Positions 33,096 through 41,899 of a stretch of 42,845 nt of DNA are shown in pieces (position 1 is the stretch's first letter; every line of letters begins with the position of its first letter). A program made the translations under genes and the position numbers. The notes beneath the pieces were generated by a model that saw nothing but the letters and a program-made list of their open reading frames with translations, did not search any database and had not been told where the DNA came from. The stretch lies in NCBI GenBank assembly GCA_903864435.1, contig CAIPFY010000035.1, positions 1 to 42,845 of the forward strand, given 5' to 3'. Source of the DNA: an uncultured Chloroflexota bacterium. GTDB taxonomy: Bacteria; Chloroflexota; Anaerolineae; Aggregatilineales; Phototrophicaceae.

Positions 33096-33889
33096 TGGGT
33101 GTTGAGGCCATTCGGGGGATGTTTGACCGCGCTAAAGCTGAAGGGCGGGCGGCGTTTCTGCCGTATTTTCCGGTGGGCTATCCCGACTATGCCGGGTCGC
33201 TGGACGCGATTGAGGCCATGTCCAGAGCCGGTGTAGACGGTTTTGAGATCGGGATTCCGTTCAGCGACCCGCTGGCGGATGGCCCCGTGATTCAGGCGGC
33301 GACGCAGGTGGCGCTGGAAAAGGGCATGACGGTGCGCAAGTGCCTCGAAGGGGTGCGGACGCTGCGGGGGCGCGGGGTGCATCAGCCGATGATGATGATG
33401 GGCTACATCAACCCGCTACTGTCTTATGGCGTGCAGGCTTTCGTGCGGGACGCGAAAGCCGCCGGAGCCGACGGCCTGATTATCCCCGATTTGCCGCCGG
33501 AAGAAGCGCAGGATTTCGTGGCGGCCTGCGCTGCCGAACACATGGCGCTGGTGTTCTTCCTCGCGCCCACCAGCAGCGCCGAGCGCATCCGTGCAGTGGG
33601 GGAACGGGCAACCGGGTTCATCTATGTGGTGTCGTTGACCGGCGTGACCGGGGCACGTACCGAACTGCCGAGCGATTTGAAGGACTTTGTCGCCCGCCTG
33701 AAGGCCGCAACGGATCGCCCGCTGGTGCTGGGTTTTGGCATCAGCACGCCGGAGCAGGCGCGGAGCATGAACGGCCTCGTGGAAGGGTTCATTGTGGGCA
33801 GCGCACTGGTGCGGGCTGGCGCGAATGGCGCGGCGGCGGTGGGGGCGCTGGCGGGTGAATTACGTGCCGCTTTGAACACCGCCGAATAG
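33095..33889 (+). CDS. trpA: Tryptophan synthase alpha chain
   Basis: Cleaves indole-3-glycerol phosphate to indole for TrpB. 264 aa TIM barrel. Catalytic Glu51 (GFEIGIPFSDP) and Asp62 (DPLADGP) are present, with MMMMGYINPLL, IIPDLPPEEA, FFLAPTSSAERI, YVVSLTGVTGAR and LGFGISTPEQA. The start ATG shares one base with the upstream stop (TAATG); AGGGGG lies just before. Last trp gene. Confidence 0.96.
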   Translation: MGVEAIRGMFDRAKAEGRAAFLPYFPVGYPDYAGSLDAIEAMSRAGVDGFEIGIPFSDPLADGPVIQAATQVALEKGMTVRKCLEGVRTLRGRGVHQPMMMMGYINPLLSYGVQAFVRDAKAAGADGLIIPDLPPEEAQDFVAACAAEHMALVFFLAPTSSAERIRAVGERATGFIYVVSLTGVTGARTELPSDLKDFVARLKAATDRPLVLGFGISTPEQARSMNGLVEGFIVGSALVRAGANGAAAVGALAGELRAALNTAE

Positions 33890-33893
33890 GAAT

Positions 33894-33923
33894 TTGACAA
33901 CTTGCGTAAGACTGTGTTAGCCT
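33894..33923 (+). promoter_or_regulatory. Putative promoter of the aro operon
   Basis: Consensus TTGACA (33894-33899) four bases after the trpA stop. An 18-bp spacer leads to TAGCCT (33918-33923), a modest -10. TATAGG at 33935-33940 is an alternative -10 but lacks a good -35. Confidence 0.5.
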
Positions 33924-33961
33924 TTGCGCCATTGTATAGGGAACTGATTTTCAAACTCGTG

Positions 33962-34060
33962 ATGCACACCGCAACCTACCGCCCGTATTATTATTATTAC
34001 TTTAGCAGCCCCATAGAGGCGGATAGAGCGTTGTGTGCCGGGTCTGGACTGACGACGTAG
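33962..34060 (+). CDS. Tyr/Phe-rich leader peptide of the aro operon
   Basis: A 32-codon ORF in the 262-bp trpA-aroH gap. It reads M-H-T-A-T-Y-R-P, then five Tyr codons (33986-34000), a Phe codon (34001-34003), then S-S-P-I and an unremarkable tail to TAG at 34058-34060. A run of Tyr and Phe codons before a terminator and in front of chorismate mutase and DAHP synthase genes is the hallmark of transcription attenuation by ribosome stalling. The weak point is the start: no good ribosome site lies before ATG 33962 (an in-frame GTG is at 33959 and a TTG at 33932), and the Tyr run is also a TAT trinucleotide repeat. No homologue is known to me. Confidence 0.65.
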   Translation: MHTATYRPYYYYYFSSPIEADRALCAGSGLTT

Positions 34061-34084
34061 ACCCTTATCAGTTCGGAAGTACCG

Positions 34085-34117
34085 AAGGCGCAGAGCAAAA
34101 CGCTCCGCGCCTTTTTT
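34085..34117 (+). terminator. Attenuator terminator upstream of aroH
   Basis: Stem AAGGCGC (34085-34091) with GCGCCTT (34107-34113), extended inside by GAGC/GCTC around an AAAAC loop, followed by six T (34112-34117). It is 34 bases before the aroH start and after the leader ORF. Upstream sequences complementary to its arms exist: 34026-34032 GAGCGTT with 34099-34105, 34017-34021 AGGCG with 34108-34112, and TGTGCC 34034-34039 with 34087-34092. Confidence 0.85.
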
Positions 34118-34151
34118 GTTGTCTTTTTCAGCCACTCTAGGGAGCGAGACT

Positions 34152-34553
34152 ATGCTGTGTTTGGGCGTGCGTGGTGCGACGACAGTAAACGAGAATACGG
34201 CTGCGGCCATCCTGAGCGCGACTCGTGAATTGTTGCAGAAAGTGATCGAGGTCAACGGGATTGAGGAGGATTATGTCGCCAGCGTCATCTTCACCACCAC
34301 GCCGGATTTGAACGCGGCGTTTCCAGCGAAGGCTGCGCGTGATCTGGGGTGGCACCGGGCGGCGCTGATGGGGGCGCAGGAGGTGGATGTGCCGAATGGT
34401 ATTCCGATGTGCATCCGCATCCTGATTCACTGGAATACCGAGAGGCCGATGGATGCCATTCAGCATGTGTATATGCACGGGGCGATGGCGCTGCGGCCTG
34501 ATTTATACCCGGATAACAAAATCGTTTTAAGTGATGAGGATAAGGGGAGCTAA
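34152..34553 (+). CDS. aroH: Chorismate mutase, AroH type
   Basis: Rearranges chorismate to prephenate, the entry to Tyr and Phe. 133 aa, the trimeric AroH fold of Bacillus subtilis rather than the helical AroQ-type mutase. Active-site residues match: Arg7 (GVRGAT), Arg63, Glu77, Cys87, Arg89 (MCIRILIHW) and the Tyr in HVYMHGA. AGGGAG at 34139-34144 supports ATG 34152. It heads the aro block directly behind the attenuator. Confidence 0.93.
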   Translation: MLCLGVRGATTVNENTAAAILSATRELLQKVIEVNGIEEDYVASVIFTTTPDLNAAFPAKAARDLGWHRAALMGAQEVDVPNGIPMCIRILIHWNTERPMDAIQHVYMHGAMALRPDLYPDNKIVLSDEDKGS

Positions 34554-34555
34554 AC

Positions 34556-35572
34556 ATGATCGTCATTATGAAGCCCGGTGCGGGTGTACAGCAGATTACC
34601 GATGTGATGAACCGTGTGCGCGGGGATGGCTACGCGCCGCACCTGACCGAAGGTGAGCAGCAGACCATCATCGGCGTGGTGGGCGAAAGCCCCACGCCGC
34701 TGCGTGAGGACAACTATAGCTCGATGGATGGCGTGGAACGGGTGGTGCGCGTTTCGGTGCCGTACAAACTCGCCAGTCGCCATTTCAATCCGGCGGATAC
34801 GCTGGTTCCGCTGAACGGTAGTCAGATGGGCGGGAACAAGGTGCTGATTATCGCGGGGCCGTGTTCGGTGGAAAGCCGCGAACAGATCATCGAAGTGGCG
34901 GAACAGGTGAAAGAAGCGGGTGCAACGGCACTGCGTGGCGGCGCGTTCAAACCGCGCACTTCGCCCTACAGCTTTCAGGGTTTCGGTGAGAAGGGGTTGC
35001 AATGGCTGGCGGAAGCGCGGGAACGCACCGGCCTGCCCATCGTGACCGAGGTGATGGACACCGCGCAGGTTCCGCTGGTGTGCCAGTATGCGGATGTGCT
35101 GCAAATCGGCGCACGTAACATGCAGAACTTTAGCCTGTTGAACGCCGTCGGGCAGACGCAACACACCATCCTGCTCAAGCGCGGGATGAGCAGCACGGTT
35201 GAGGATTTGCTGATGTCGGCGGAATATGTGCTGTCGAACGGCAACAAGCGTGTGATGTTGTGCGAGCGCGGCATCCGCACGTTTGAACGGGCGACGCGCA
35301 ATACCTTCGATGTGAACGCGATTCCGGTGCTGAAGGCGCTCACGCATCTGCCGGTGCTGGCTGACCCCAGCCATGCGGTTGGGCTGTGGGAATATGTCGA
35401 GTCGATTGCGCGGGCGGCGGTGGCGGCTGGCGCAGATGGCTTGATCGTGGAAGTGCATTCCAAGCCGGAAGAAGCCGTGTCGGATGGTCGCCAGAGCTTG
35501 AAACCGGATCGGTTCAAGGCGATGGTGGATCAGGTGAAGCGCGTCGCCAATGCAGTAGGACGGACAGCCTGA
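34556..35572 (+). CDS. aroF: 3-deoxy-7-phosphoheptulonate (DAHP) synthase with N-terminal regulatory domain
   Basis: First step of the shikimate pathway (PEP + erythrose-4-phosphate). 338 aa. Residues 1-70 form the ferredoxin-like domain typical of the Thermotoga-type (I-beta) enzymes, through which tyrosine or phenylalanine inhibits the enzyme. The barrel follows: [10 protein letters not shown] (metal Cys), [60 protein letters not shown] and [10 protein letters not shown]. Separate from chorismate mutase here, while some bacteria have them fused. The stop overlaps tyrA by one base. Confidence 0.95.
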   Translation: MIVIMKPGAGVQQITDVMNRVRGDGYAPHLTEGEQQTIIGVVGESPTPLREDNYSSMDGVERVVRVSVPYKLASRHFNPADTLVPLNGSQMGGNKVLIIAGPCSVESREQIIEVAEQVKEAGATALRGGAFKPRTSPYSFQGFGEKGLQWLAEARERTGLPIVTEVMDTAQVPLVCQYADVLQIGARNMQNFSLLNAVGQTQHTILLKRGMSSTVEDLLMSAEYVLSNGNKRVMLCERGIRTFERATRNTFDVNAIPVLKALTHLPVLADPSHAVGLWEYVESIARAAVAAGADGLIVEVHSKPEEAVSDGRQSLKPDRFKAMVDQVKRVANAVGRTA

Positions 35573-36474
35573 TGACAGGCGGCACGGGCTTTCAGAGCCG
35601 CCATCTGGCGGTGGTCGGGCTGGGGCTGATGGGGGGGTCGCTGGCGCGTGCGCTGCGATCCCACGCGGCGGTGATTACGGGCGTGGAAGCCAACCCGGAG
35701 TCCCGCGAATATGCGCTGGCGCAGGGCATCGTTGACCATGCCACCGACGATCTGCGGGCGGGTGTGAGCGAGGCCGACACGGTGATTCTGTGTGCGCCGG
35801 TTCGTATCATCCAGACGATGCTGGAAAAGCGCATCGGCTCGTATCTGCGCTCGAATACGCTGCTTATTGACATTGGCAGCACGAAACGCGATATTTGCGA
35901 GGCAATGGGCAAATTGCCGGTGGGTATTCATGCCATCGGCGGCCACCCGATGACGGGCAAAGAGGTCAGCGGCGTGGCGGCCAGCGATGGTGCGTTGTAC
36001 CGGGGGCGGCCTTTCGTGCTGTGTCCCACGCGGCGCACGCTGCCGGCCACACGCCTGCGGGCGCTGTCGCTGGTGGCGGCGCTGGAAGCCGTGCCGTTCG
36101 AGATGGAGGCGCAGCGCCACGATCATTTAGTGGCGGCCATCAGCCATCTGCCGTACATTCTCAGCGCGGCGCTGGTGGCAACGGTGGATAAGCAGGGTAA
36201 ATCCGATCCGCAGGTGTGGGAATTGGCGGCGGGCGGCTTCCGCGATATGTCGCGCTTGGCGGGACAGGACGTGCAGATGATGAGCGACATCATGAGCACG
36301 AATACGCAGGCGGTGGCGACGTTGTTGGCGTTGTTCCGCGTGCAACTGGCGATGCTGGAGGCGATGCTGGTGTCGCGGGACGATCAACAACTGGCGGACT
36401 TCTTGCGTCCTGCTCGTGAAGCGCGGTTGGAATGGATCCAAAAATACGAGAATGGAGCCAAGAATGGCAAATGA
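35572..36474 (+). CDS. tyrA: Prephenate dehydrogenase
   Basis: Oxidises prephenate to 4-hydroxyphenylpyruvate for tyrosine. 300 aa. NAD-binding VVGLGLMGGSLARAL at the N-terminus, then AIGGHPMTGKEVSGVAASDGALYRG and HDHLVAAISHLPYILSAAL with the catalytic His, the prephenate-binding region of TyrA. No ACT domain follows, so feedback by tyrosine is not built in through that route. TGATG overlap with aroF suggests coupling. Could also accept arogenate; not decidable by reading. Confidence 0.92.
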   Translation: MTGGTGFQSRHLAVVGLGLMGGSLARALRSHAAVITGVEANPESREYALAQGIVDHATDDLRAGVSEADTVILCAPVRIIQTMLEKRIGSYLRSNTLLIDIGSTKRDICEAMGKLPVGIHAIGGHPMTGKEVSGVAASDGALYRGRPFVLCPTRRTLPATRLRALSLVAALEAVPFEMEAQRHDHLVAAISHLPYILSAALVATVDKQGKSDPQVWELAAGGFRDMSRLAGQDVQMMSDIMSTNTQAVATLLALFRVQLAMLEAMLVSRDDQQLADFLRPAREARLEWIQKYENGAKNGK

Positions 36475-37768
36475 TTGTTTTGTGGTTCGTCCCGGCAGCG
36501 GTTTGCGCGGCGGCAGCACCGTTCCGGGCGATAAGTCTATCTCGCACCGGGCGGTGATGTTCGGGGCGATGGCCGTCGGCACGACGCATGTGCGGGCATG
36601 GCTGGCGGCGGGCGATACCGAGGCTTCACTGGCGAGCATTCAGGCGCTGGGGATTCGGGTGGAGCGTTTGAGCCGGAATGAACTGGTGATTCATGGAGGC
36701 GCGTTTGAGCCGCCCAAGAGCTATCTGAATCTGGTGAATGCCGGCACGGGCATTCGCCTGCTGGCGGGGATTATGTGCGGGCAGCCGTTCCCTAGCGTGC
36801 TGGATGGCAGCGAACAACTGCGCCGCCGCCCGATGAAGCGCATCCTCACCCCGTTGCAGATGATGGGGGCGGCTATCAGCGGCACGAATGACCGCGCCCC
36901 GCTGACGATTCAGCCCGCGCAGATGCAGGGTATCCAGTACGATATGCCCGTCGCCAGCGCACAGGTCAAGAGCGCGGTTCTGCTGGCGGGGCTGTTCGCC
37001 AAAGGTGCGACGACGGTGGTGCAGCCGGGGCCTGCCCGTGACCACACCGAGCGCATGTTGAGCGCGATGGGCGTGAACATCGTCACCGAGGGCGACCATA
37101 TTGTGCTGACACCGGGCGCAACGCTGAAGCCGATTAACCTGACCGTTCCGGGCGATATTTCGTCCGCTGCGTTCCCGATTGTGGCGGCGCTGCTGGTTCC
37201 GGGTAGCGACATCACCCTGACGGGCATCAACCTGAACAGCACGCGCACCGGCCTGATTGATGTGCTGCACGCGATGGGCGCAGACTTGACGGTGACAGAA
37301 ACCGGATTGGAAGGCGGCGAACCCGTCGGCACGATTCGCGCACGCCACAGCGTTCTGAAGGGGACGCAGGTGGGCGGCGCGAAAGTGGTCGAGATGATTG
37401 ACGAGTTCCCGATTTTGATGGTGGCGGCGACGCAGGCCGAGGGCGAAACCGTTGTGCGGGACGCGCAAGAACTGCGTGTGAAAGAAACAGACCGCATCAG
37501 CGTGATGGCGGGCGAACTGCGGAAGTTCGGCGCGGAGATCACCGAAACGCCGGATGGTTTCATCATCAAAGGGCCGCAAAAGCTGACGGCGACGGTGGCG
37601 GAAGGCCATGACGATCATCGTATCTCGATGAGCCTGTCGGTGGCGGCGCTGCTGACCGAAGGGCAAAGCACGGTGATTGATGCCCGTTGCGCGGGCGACT
37701 CATTCCCCGGCTTCGCGGGCACAATGGCGGCGCTGGGCATGGATATTCAACAGCGCGATCTTGAGTAG
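36464..37768 (+). CDS. aroA: 5-enolpyruvylshikimate-3-phosphate synthase
   Basis: Sixth shikimate step. 434 aa. PGDKSISHRAVMFGA near the N-terminus (PEP and S3P sites), NAGTGIRLLAG, the RRRPMKRILTPLQMMGA segment, SAQVKSAVLLAGL, DISSAAFPIVAALL, EMIDEFPILMVAATQAEG, LRVKETDRISVMA, and GHDDHRISMSLSVAALL with the catalytic residues. GGAG six bases before ATG 36464; overlaps tyrA by 11 bases. Confidence 0.96.
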   Translation: MANDCFVVRPGSGLRGGSTVPGDKSISHRAVMFGAMAVGTTHVRAWLAAGDTEASLASIQALGIRVERLSRNELVIHGGAFEPPKSYLNLVNAGTGIRLLAGIMCGQPFPSVLDGSEQLRRRPMKRILTPLQMMGAAISGTNDRAPLTIQPAQMQGIQYDMPVASAQVKSAVLLAGLFAKGATTVVQPGPARDHTERMLSAMGVNIVTEGDHIVLTPGATLKPINLTVPGDISSAAFPIVAALLVPGSDITLTGINLNSTRTGLIDVLHAMGADLTVTETGLEGGEPVGTIRARHSVLKGTQVGGAKVVEMIDEFPILMVAATQAEGETVVRDAQELRVKETDRISVMAGELRKFGAEITETPDGFIIKGPQKLTATVAEGHDDHRISMSLSVAALLTEGQSTVIDARCAGDSFPGFAGTMAALGMDIQQRDLE

Positions 37769-37786
37769 GCTGAAGGGATACGACGC

Positions 37787-38617
37787 ATGAAAAAAGTGGG
37801 CATCATCGGGTGGCCGGTTACGCACAGCATCAGCCCCGCCATGCACAACGCGGCTTACGCGGCGCTCGGACTGACCGATTGGCAGTACGAACTCGCGCCC
37901 GTCCCGCCGGACATCGTGCGGCAGGGGTTACGAACGCTGCGCGACGAGGGCGGGTTCATTGGTGTGAATGTGACCGTTCCGCTGAAAGAGAAGGTGATGC
38001 CCCACGTTCGCCCGGATGAACGCGCCCGTGCGGTGGGCGCAGTCAACACGATTGACTTCCGCGACAATTCGGGCACGAATACCGATGTGATCGGCTTCAT
38101 GGACGATTTGAAGGCGCACGGGGTCGAAGTGCAGGGGCAGCGGGTGATCGTACTGGGGGCGGGTGGCGCGGCGCGGGCGGCGGTCTACGGGCTGGCGCGG
38201 GCGGGCGCACAGGTGACGGTGGTGAACCGCACCCCGCAGAAGGCACAGGTCATGCTGGCGGATATGATGCTCTCGGCGAATATCCGCAGCGCGGACGTGC
38301 TGACGCTTGATGAGGCTGCTGAACAGGGCGCGGTGCTGGTGGTGAATGCTACATCGGTGGGGATGTGGCCCAAGACCGAAGAATCCCCTTGGATTACAGG
38401 GGTGGCATGGCCGGCGGGCGCGGTGGCCTACGATATGGTCTACCGTCCCCACCAGACGACTTTCATGCGGCAGGCCGAACAATCCGGTGCGCGGGTGATT
38501 GGCGGGTTGGGGATGCTGGTGCGGCAGGGCGCGGCGGCCTTCAAATTGTGGACAGGACAGGATGCGCCGGTGGAGGTGATGTATGCTGCCGCCGAGTCCG
38601 CTTTGCAGACGACGTGA
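37787..38617 (+). CDS. aroE: Shikimate 5-dehydrogenase
   Basis: Fourth shikimate step, NADPH-linked. 276 aa. IIGWPVTHSISPAMHNAAY, NVTVPLKEKV (catalytic Lys), GAVNTIDF, NTDVIGFMDDL (catalytic Asp), the Rossmann GAGGAARAAVYGL, VNRTPQKA for the NADP phosphate and GLGMLVRQGAAAFKLWTG are all present. GAAGGGA lies upstream of ATG. Confidence 0.96.
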   Translation: MKKVGIIGWPVTHSISPAMHNAAYAALGLTDWQYELAPVPPDIVRQGLRTLRDEGGFIGVNVTVPLKEKVMPHVRPDERARAVGAVNTIDFRDNSGTNTDVIGFMDDLKAHGVEVQGQRVIVLGAGGAARAAVYGLARAGAQVTVVNRTPQKAQVMLADMMLSANIRSADVLTLDEAAEQGAVLVVNATSVGMWPKTEESPWITGVAWPAGAVAYDMVYRPHQTTFMRQAEQSGARVIGGLGMLVRQGAAAFKLWTGQDAPVEVMYAAAESALQTT

Positions 38618-38643
38618 GAATTTGAACAGAACGGGGATGGGGC

Positions 38644-39822
38644 ATGATTCGTTTTCTGACAGCCGGAGAATCGCATGGGCCGCTGCTCACGGCCATTCTG
38701 GAAGGGATGCCAGCGGGTGTTCCGCTGACCGCTGACGACATCAACCGCGAACTGGCGCGCCGCCAGCAGGGGTACGGGTCGGGCGGGCGCATGAACATCG
38801 AGCGTGACGAAGTACGGATTACGGCGGGGGTCGTCAAAGGGCACACCACCGGCGCACCGATTTCGCTGCTGGTGGAAAACCGCGATTATAAGAACTGGCG
38901 CGAGAAAGATATTGCGCCCATGTCTACCCCGCGCCCCGGCCATGCGGATTTGACGGGCGCGGTCAAGTACGGCTACGGCGATTTGCGGATTGCGCTGGAA
39001 CGCGCCAGTGCCCGCGAGACGACGATGCGGGTGGCGGCGGGTGCGGTGTGCAAGCGGTTGCTGGCGGCGTTCAATATCCGCGTGGGCGGGTATGTGGTGC
39101 AGATTGGGGATGTGCGGGCGGTTGTGCCGGATGATTTGTCGTATGAGACGCGCTTCCAGACCGCCGAGGAGAACGATGTTCGCGCTCCTGTAGCGGACTG
39201 TGTGGAGGCCATGCACGAAGCCATTCACCAGACCAAAGTGGATAAGGACACGCTGGGCGGGGTGATGGAGATCGTGGCGGTGGGCGCACCCCCCGGCTTG
39301 GGGTCGCATGTCCACTGGGATCGCCGCTTGGATGCGCGGATTGTGGGCGCGATGGTCAGCATTCAGGCTATGAAGGGCGCGGAGATTGGCTCGGCCTTTG
39401 ACAATGCAGCACGCCCCGGTTCGCAGGTACACGACGAAATTCTGCTGGGCGAGGATGGGGCGCTGGTGCGCCACACCAACCGCGCTGGCGGCCTCGAAGG
39501 GGGCATCACGACAGGCGATCCGATTGTGGCGCGGGTGGCGATGAAGCCGATTGCCACGATTTTGAAGGCACTGGGGTCGGTCAATCTGGCGACGGGGCAG
39601 GTCGAGACGACCACGTATGAACGCAGCGATTTTTGTGCGCTACCACGCGCCATCCCCATCGGGGAAGCGATGATGGCGCTGGTGCTGGCGGATGCGCTGG
39701 TCGAAAAGCTAGGCGGCGACAGCCTGAGCGAATTGCAACCGCGTTTCGAGACGTTGCGCCGCGCCCGTTTGCAGGATTTGCCGATGGACAATGTGGAATG
39801 GCGGTTCGGTTATGAAGCCTGA
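38644..39822 (+). CDS. aroC: Chorismate synthase
   Basis: Last common step, FMN-dependent. 392 aa. GESHGPLLTAILEGMPAG, RRQQGYGSGGRMNIERDEV, GKTTG-type GHTTGAPISLLVEN, RPGHADLTGAVKYG, RASARETTMRVAAGAV and GSAFDNAARPGSQVHDE, then NRAGGLEGGITTGDPIV. Overlaps aroK by 11 bases. Confidence 0.97.
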   Translation: MIRFLTAGESHGPLLTAILEGMPAGVPLTADDINRELARRQQGYGSGGRMNIERDEVRITAGVVKGHTTGAPISLLVENRDYKNWREKDIAPMSTPRPGHADLTGAVKYGYGDLRIALERASARETTMRVAAGAVCKRLLAAFNIRVGGYVVQIGDVRAVVPDDLSYETRFQTAEENDVRAPVADCVEAMHEAIHQTKVDKDTLGGVMEIVAVGAPPGLGSHVHWDRRLDARIVGAMVSIQAMKGAEIGSAFDNAARPGSQVHDEILLGEDGALVRHTNRAGGLEGGITTGDPIVARVAMKPIATILKALGSVNLATGQVETTTYERSDFCALPRAIPIGEAMMALVLADALVEKLGGDSLSELQPRFETLRRARLQDLPMDNVEWRFGYEA

Positions 39823-40324
39823 GTCCAATATCGTCATCACGGGGTTTATGGGTACAGGGAAGTCTACTGCCGGGCAACTGGTGGCGGCGCAGTTGAACCG
39901 CCCGTTTCTGGATACCGATGCTGAGATTGAGAAGCGCGTGGGCAAGACTATCCCGCAGATTTTCGCGGACGAGGGCGAGGCGGCTTTCCGGCATATCGAA
40001 CGGCGCATGTGCCGCTTCCTAGCCGCGCAGGAGGGGTACGTGATCTCGACGGGCGGCGGGATGCTGGTGGACGAGGGCAACCGCGAGGTGATGCTGTCGT
40101 CCGGGCTGGTGGTGTGCCTGTCCGCCACGCCAGAGATATTGTTGCAGCGGTTGCAGGCCGACAAAGCCGAACGTCCGCTGCTGCGCGGCGATTGGCGCGG
40201 GTTGCTGGAAAAGCGCCGTCCGGCCTATGAAGCAATCCCCTGTCAGATTGATACAACGGGTAAGACGGCAGAAGCCGTTGCGACGGAGATTATCGCCCTA
40301 TGGAACAACAGCCTATCCGCGTGA
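39812..40324 (+). CDS. aroK: Shikimate kinase
   Basis: Fifth shikimate step. 170 aa. P-loop GFMGTGKSTAG (10-20), DTDAEIEKRVG with the shikimate-binding Asp, FADEGEAAFRHIERR, STGGGMLV and the lid RPLLRGD. ATG 39812 falls within the end of aroC; the longer frame from 39791 would lengthen the overlap without a better ribosome site. Confidence 0.94.
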   Translation: MKPESNIVITGFMGTGKSTAGQLVAAQLNRPFLDTDAEIEKRVGKTIPQIFADEGEAAFRHIERRMCRFLAAQEGYVISTGGGMLVDEGNREVMLSSGLVVCLSATPEILLQRLQADKAERPLLRGDWRGLLEKRRPAYEAIPCQIDTTGKTAEAVATEIIALWNNSLSA

Positions 40325-41337
40325 CCGCCCCCGGTGGCGATTACGACATCCATATTCAGCGCGGCTTATTGCGGCAGGTGGCGGCGCTGCTGCCCAAAGG
40401 CCGCCCGATCATTATCACCAATACCACTTTAGCGCCCCTGTACGGACAGGCGCTGGCGGAGGCGCTCTCCGGCGCTGCGCTGCTACAGATGCCGGATGGC
40501 GAACGCTACAAGACGCTGGATACCGTCGCGCAGTTGTACCGCGATCTGGTGGCTGCTCGCGCTGACCGCGACAGCGTGATTATCGCGCTAGGTGGCGGCG
40601 TGGTGGGCGATACGGTGGGTTTCGTGGCGGCGACCTATATGCGCGGCGTGGCTTTCGTGCAGATTCCGACGACGCTGCTGGCGATGGTGGATTCCAGCGT
40701 GGGCGGCAAGGTGGGCGTGGATTTGCCGGAAGGCAAGAATCTTGTGGGCGCGTTCAAGCAACCGGATTGTGTGCTGATTGACCCCGACGTGCTGGATACG
40801 CTGCCTCCGGCTGAATGGCGCTGCGGCATGGCGGAAACCTACAAGCACTACCTGTTGAGCGCCAGCGAGGGGCTGGCGGCGCTGGACGCACCCGGCGTTG
40901 ACCGCGCCGCCATGATCCGGGCGGCGGTGCAGGTCAAGGTGGATGTGGTGCAGCAAGACCCGTTCGAGAAGAATATTCGCGCCCACCTGAATCTGGGGCA
41001 TACTTTCGCTCATGCGGTGGAACAGGTGTCCGGCTATGCGTGGTTGCATGGCGCGGCGGTGGGGGCGGGGCTGGTGGCGGCGGCGCGGCTTTCGGCGGCG
41101 CTCCAGCACTGCGAGGCGGGGCTGGCGCAGCAAGTGGAGGAAACGGTGGCGCGAATCGGGCTGCCCACACGCTTTGGCGATCTGGACGCGGAACGGCTGT
41201 ATGCGGCGATGGCGACGGATAAGAAGTGGCAGGGCGGGCGTTCGCGGTTCGTGCTGCTGCGCGGCGTGGGGCAGCCGTTCGTGGCACATGATGTTCCCAA
41301 ATCGGCGGTGATGTCCATTCTGGAGGGGATGCGATGA
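40300..41337 (+). CDS. aroB: 3-dehydroquinate synthase
   Basis: Second shikimate step, NAD- and zinc-dependent. 345 aa. [85 protein letters not shown] (zinc-binding His) and [10 protein letters not shown]. Its start lies 25 bases inside aroK, so coupling is likely. Confidence 0.96.
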   Translation: MEQQPIRVTAPGGDYDIHIQRGLLRQVAALLPKGRPIIITNTTLAPLYGQALAEALSGAALLQMPDGERYKTLDTVAQLYRDLVAARADRDSVIIALGGGVVGDTVGFVAATYMRGVAFVQIPTTLLAMVDSSVGGKVGVDLPEGKNLVGAFKQPDCVLIDPDVLDTLPPAEWRCGMAETYKHYLLSASEGLAALDAPGVDRAAMIRAAVQVKVDVVQQDPFEKNIRAHLNLGHTFAHAVEQVSGYAWLHGAAVGAGLVAAARLSAALQHCEAGLAQQVEETVARIGLPTRFGDLDAERLYAAMATDKKWQGGRSRFVLLRGVGQPFVAHDVPKSAVMSILEGMR

Positions 41338-41789
41338 CGAAGAAAATTTTGCTGCTGCACGGCCCGAACCTGAATTTGCTAGGGACACGCGAACCGACGG
41401 TCTACGGGAACGTGACGCTGGAGCAGGTCAACGCATGGGCGGAGGCCCGCGCCCACTGGCACAAGGCTGAACTGCGTGCGGAACAATCCAACCACGAAGG
41501 CGCGTTGATTGATATTCTGCACATCGCCCGCAACTGGGCGGATGGCGTGGTTTTCAATCCGGGGGCGTATACGCATACCTCAATCGCGCTGCGGGATGCG
41601 ATCAGCGGGATTGGCCTGCCCGTCGTGGAAGTGCATCTGTCCAACGTCCATGCCCGCGAGGAATTTCGCCACCGTTCGCTGCTGGCTCCGGTGTGCGTGG
41701 GGCAAATCTGCGGCTTCGGTTGGCGCAGCTATTTGCTAGGCGTGGATGCGTTGCTAGGGCATCTGGGGGTGTTGGCTGCGCCGGAATGA
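41334..41789 (+). CDS. aroQ: 3-dehydroquinate dehydratase, type II
   Basis: Third shikimate step. 151 aa, the small dodecameric type. [19 protein letters not shown] holds the catalytic Tyr and Arg; [29 protein letters not shown] and [18 protein letters not shown] contain the other active-site residues. ATGA overlap with aroB. Last aro gene of the block; no clear terminator follows. Confidence 0.96.
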   Translation: MTKKILLLHGPNLNLLGTREPTVYGNVTLEQVNAWAEARAHWHKAELRAEQSNHEGALIDILHIARNWADGVVFNPGAYTHTSIALRDAISGIGLPVVEVHLSNVHAREEFRHRSLLAPVCVGQICGFGWRSYLLGVDALLGHLGVLAAPE

Positions 41790-41863
41790 TTGGTGGTCTT
41801 GTACAACAATTGCAGCCCTGTTTTTAGGCATGTCGGCGGTATGTGACCCGCAACGGCTTGATT

Positions 41864-41869
41864 TATACT
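41864..41869 (+). promoter_or_regulatory. Possible -10 element of the glutamine synthetase gene
   Basis: TATACT 30 bases before the start codon, in the 110-bp gap after aroQ. No convincing -35 hexamer. Confidence 0.4.
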
Positions 41870-41899
41870 GACATAAAAAGCAATCCGAACCGAGGGCAG

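Noticed and set aside
33922-33930. CTTTGCGCC as antiterminator partner of the aro terminator 5' arm
   Set aside because: It pairs well on paper (nine pairs with one G-T), but it overlaps the predicted -10 and lies at or before the likely transcript start.
33890-34117. A second T-box in front of aroH
   Set aside because: The GGTGG-ACC T-box sequence is absent; the leader ORF explains the region better.
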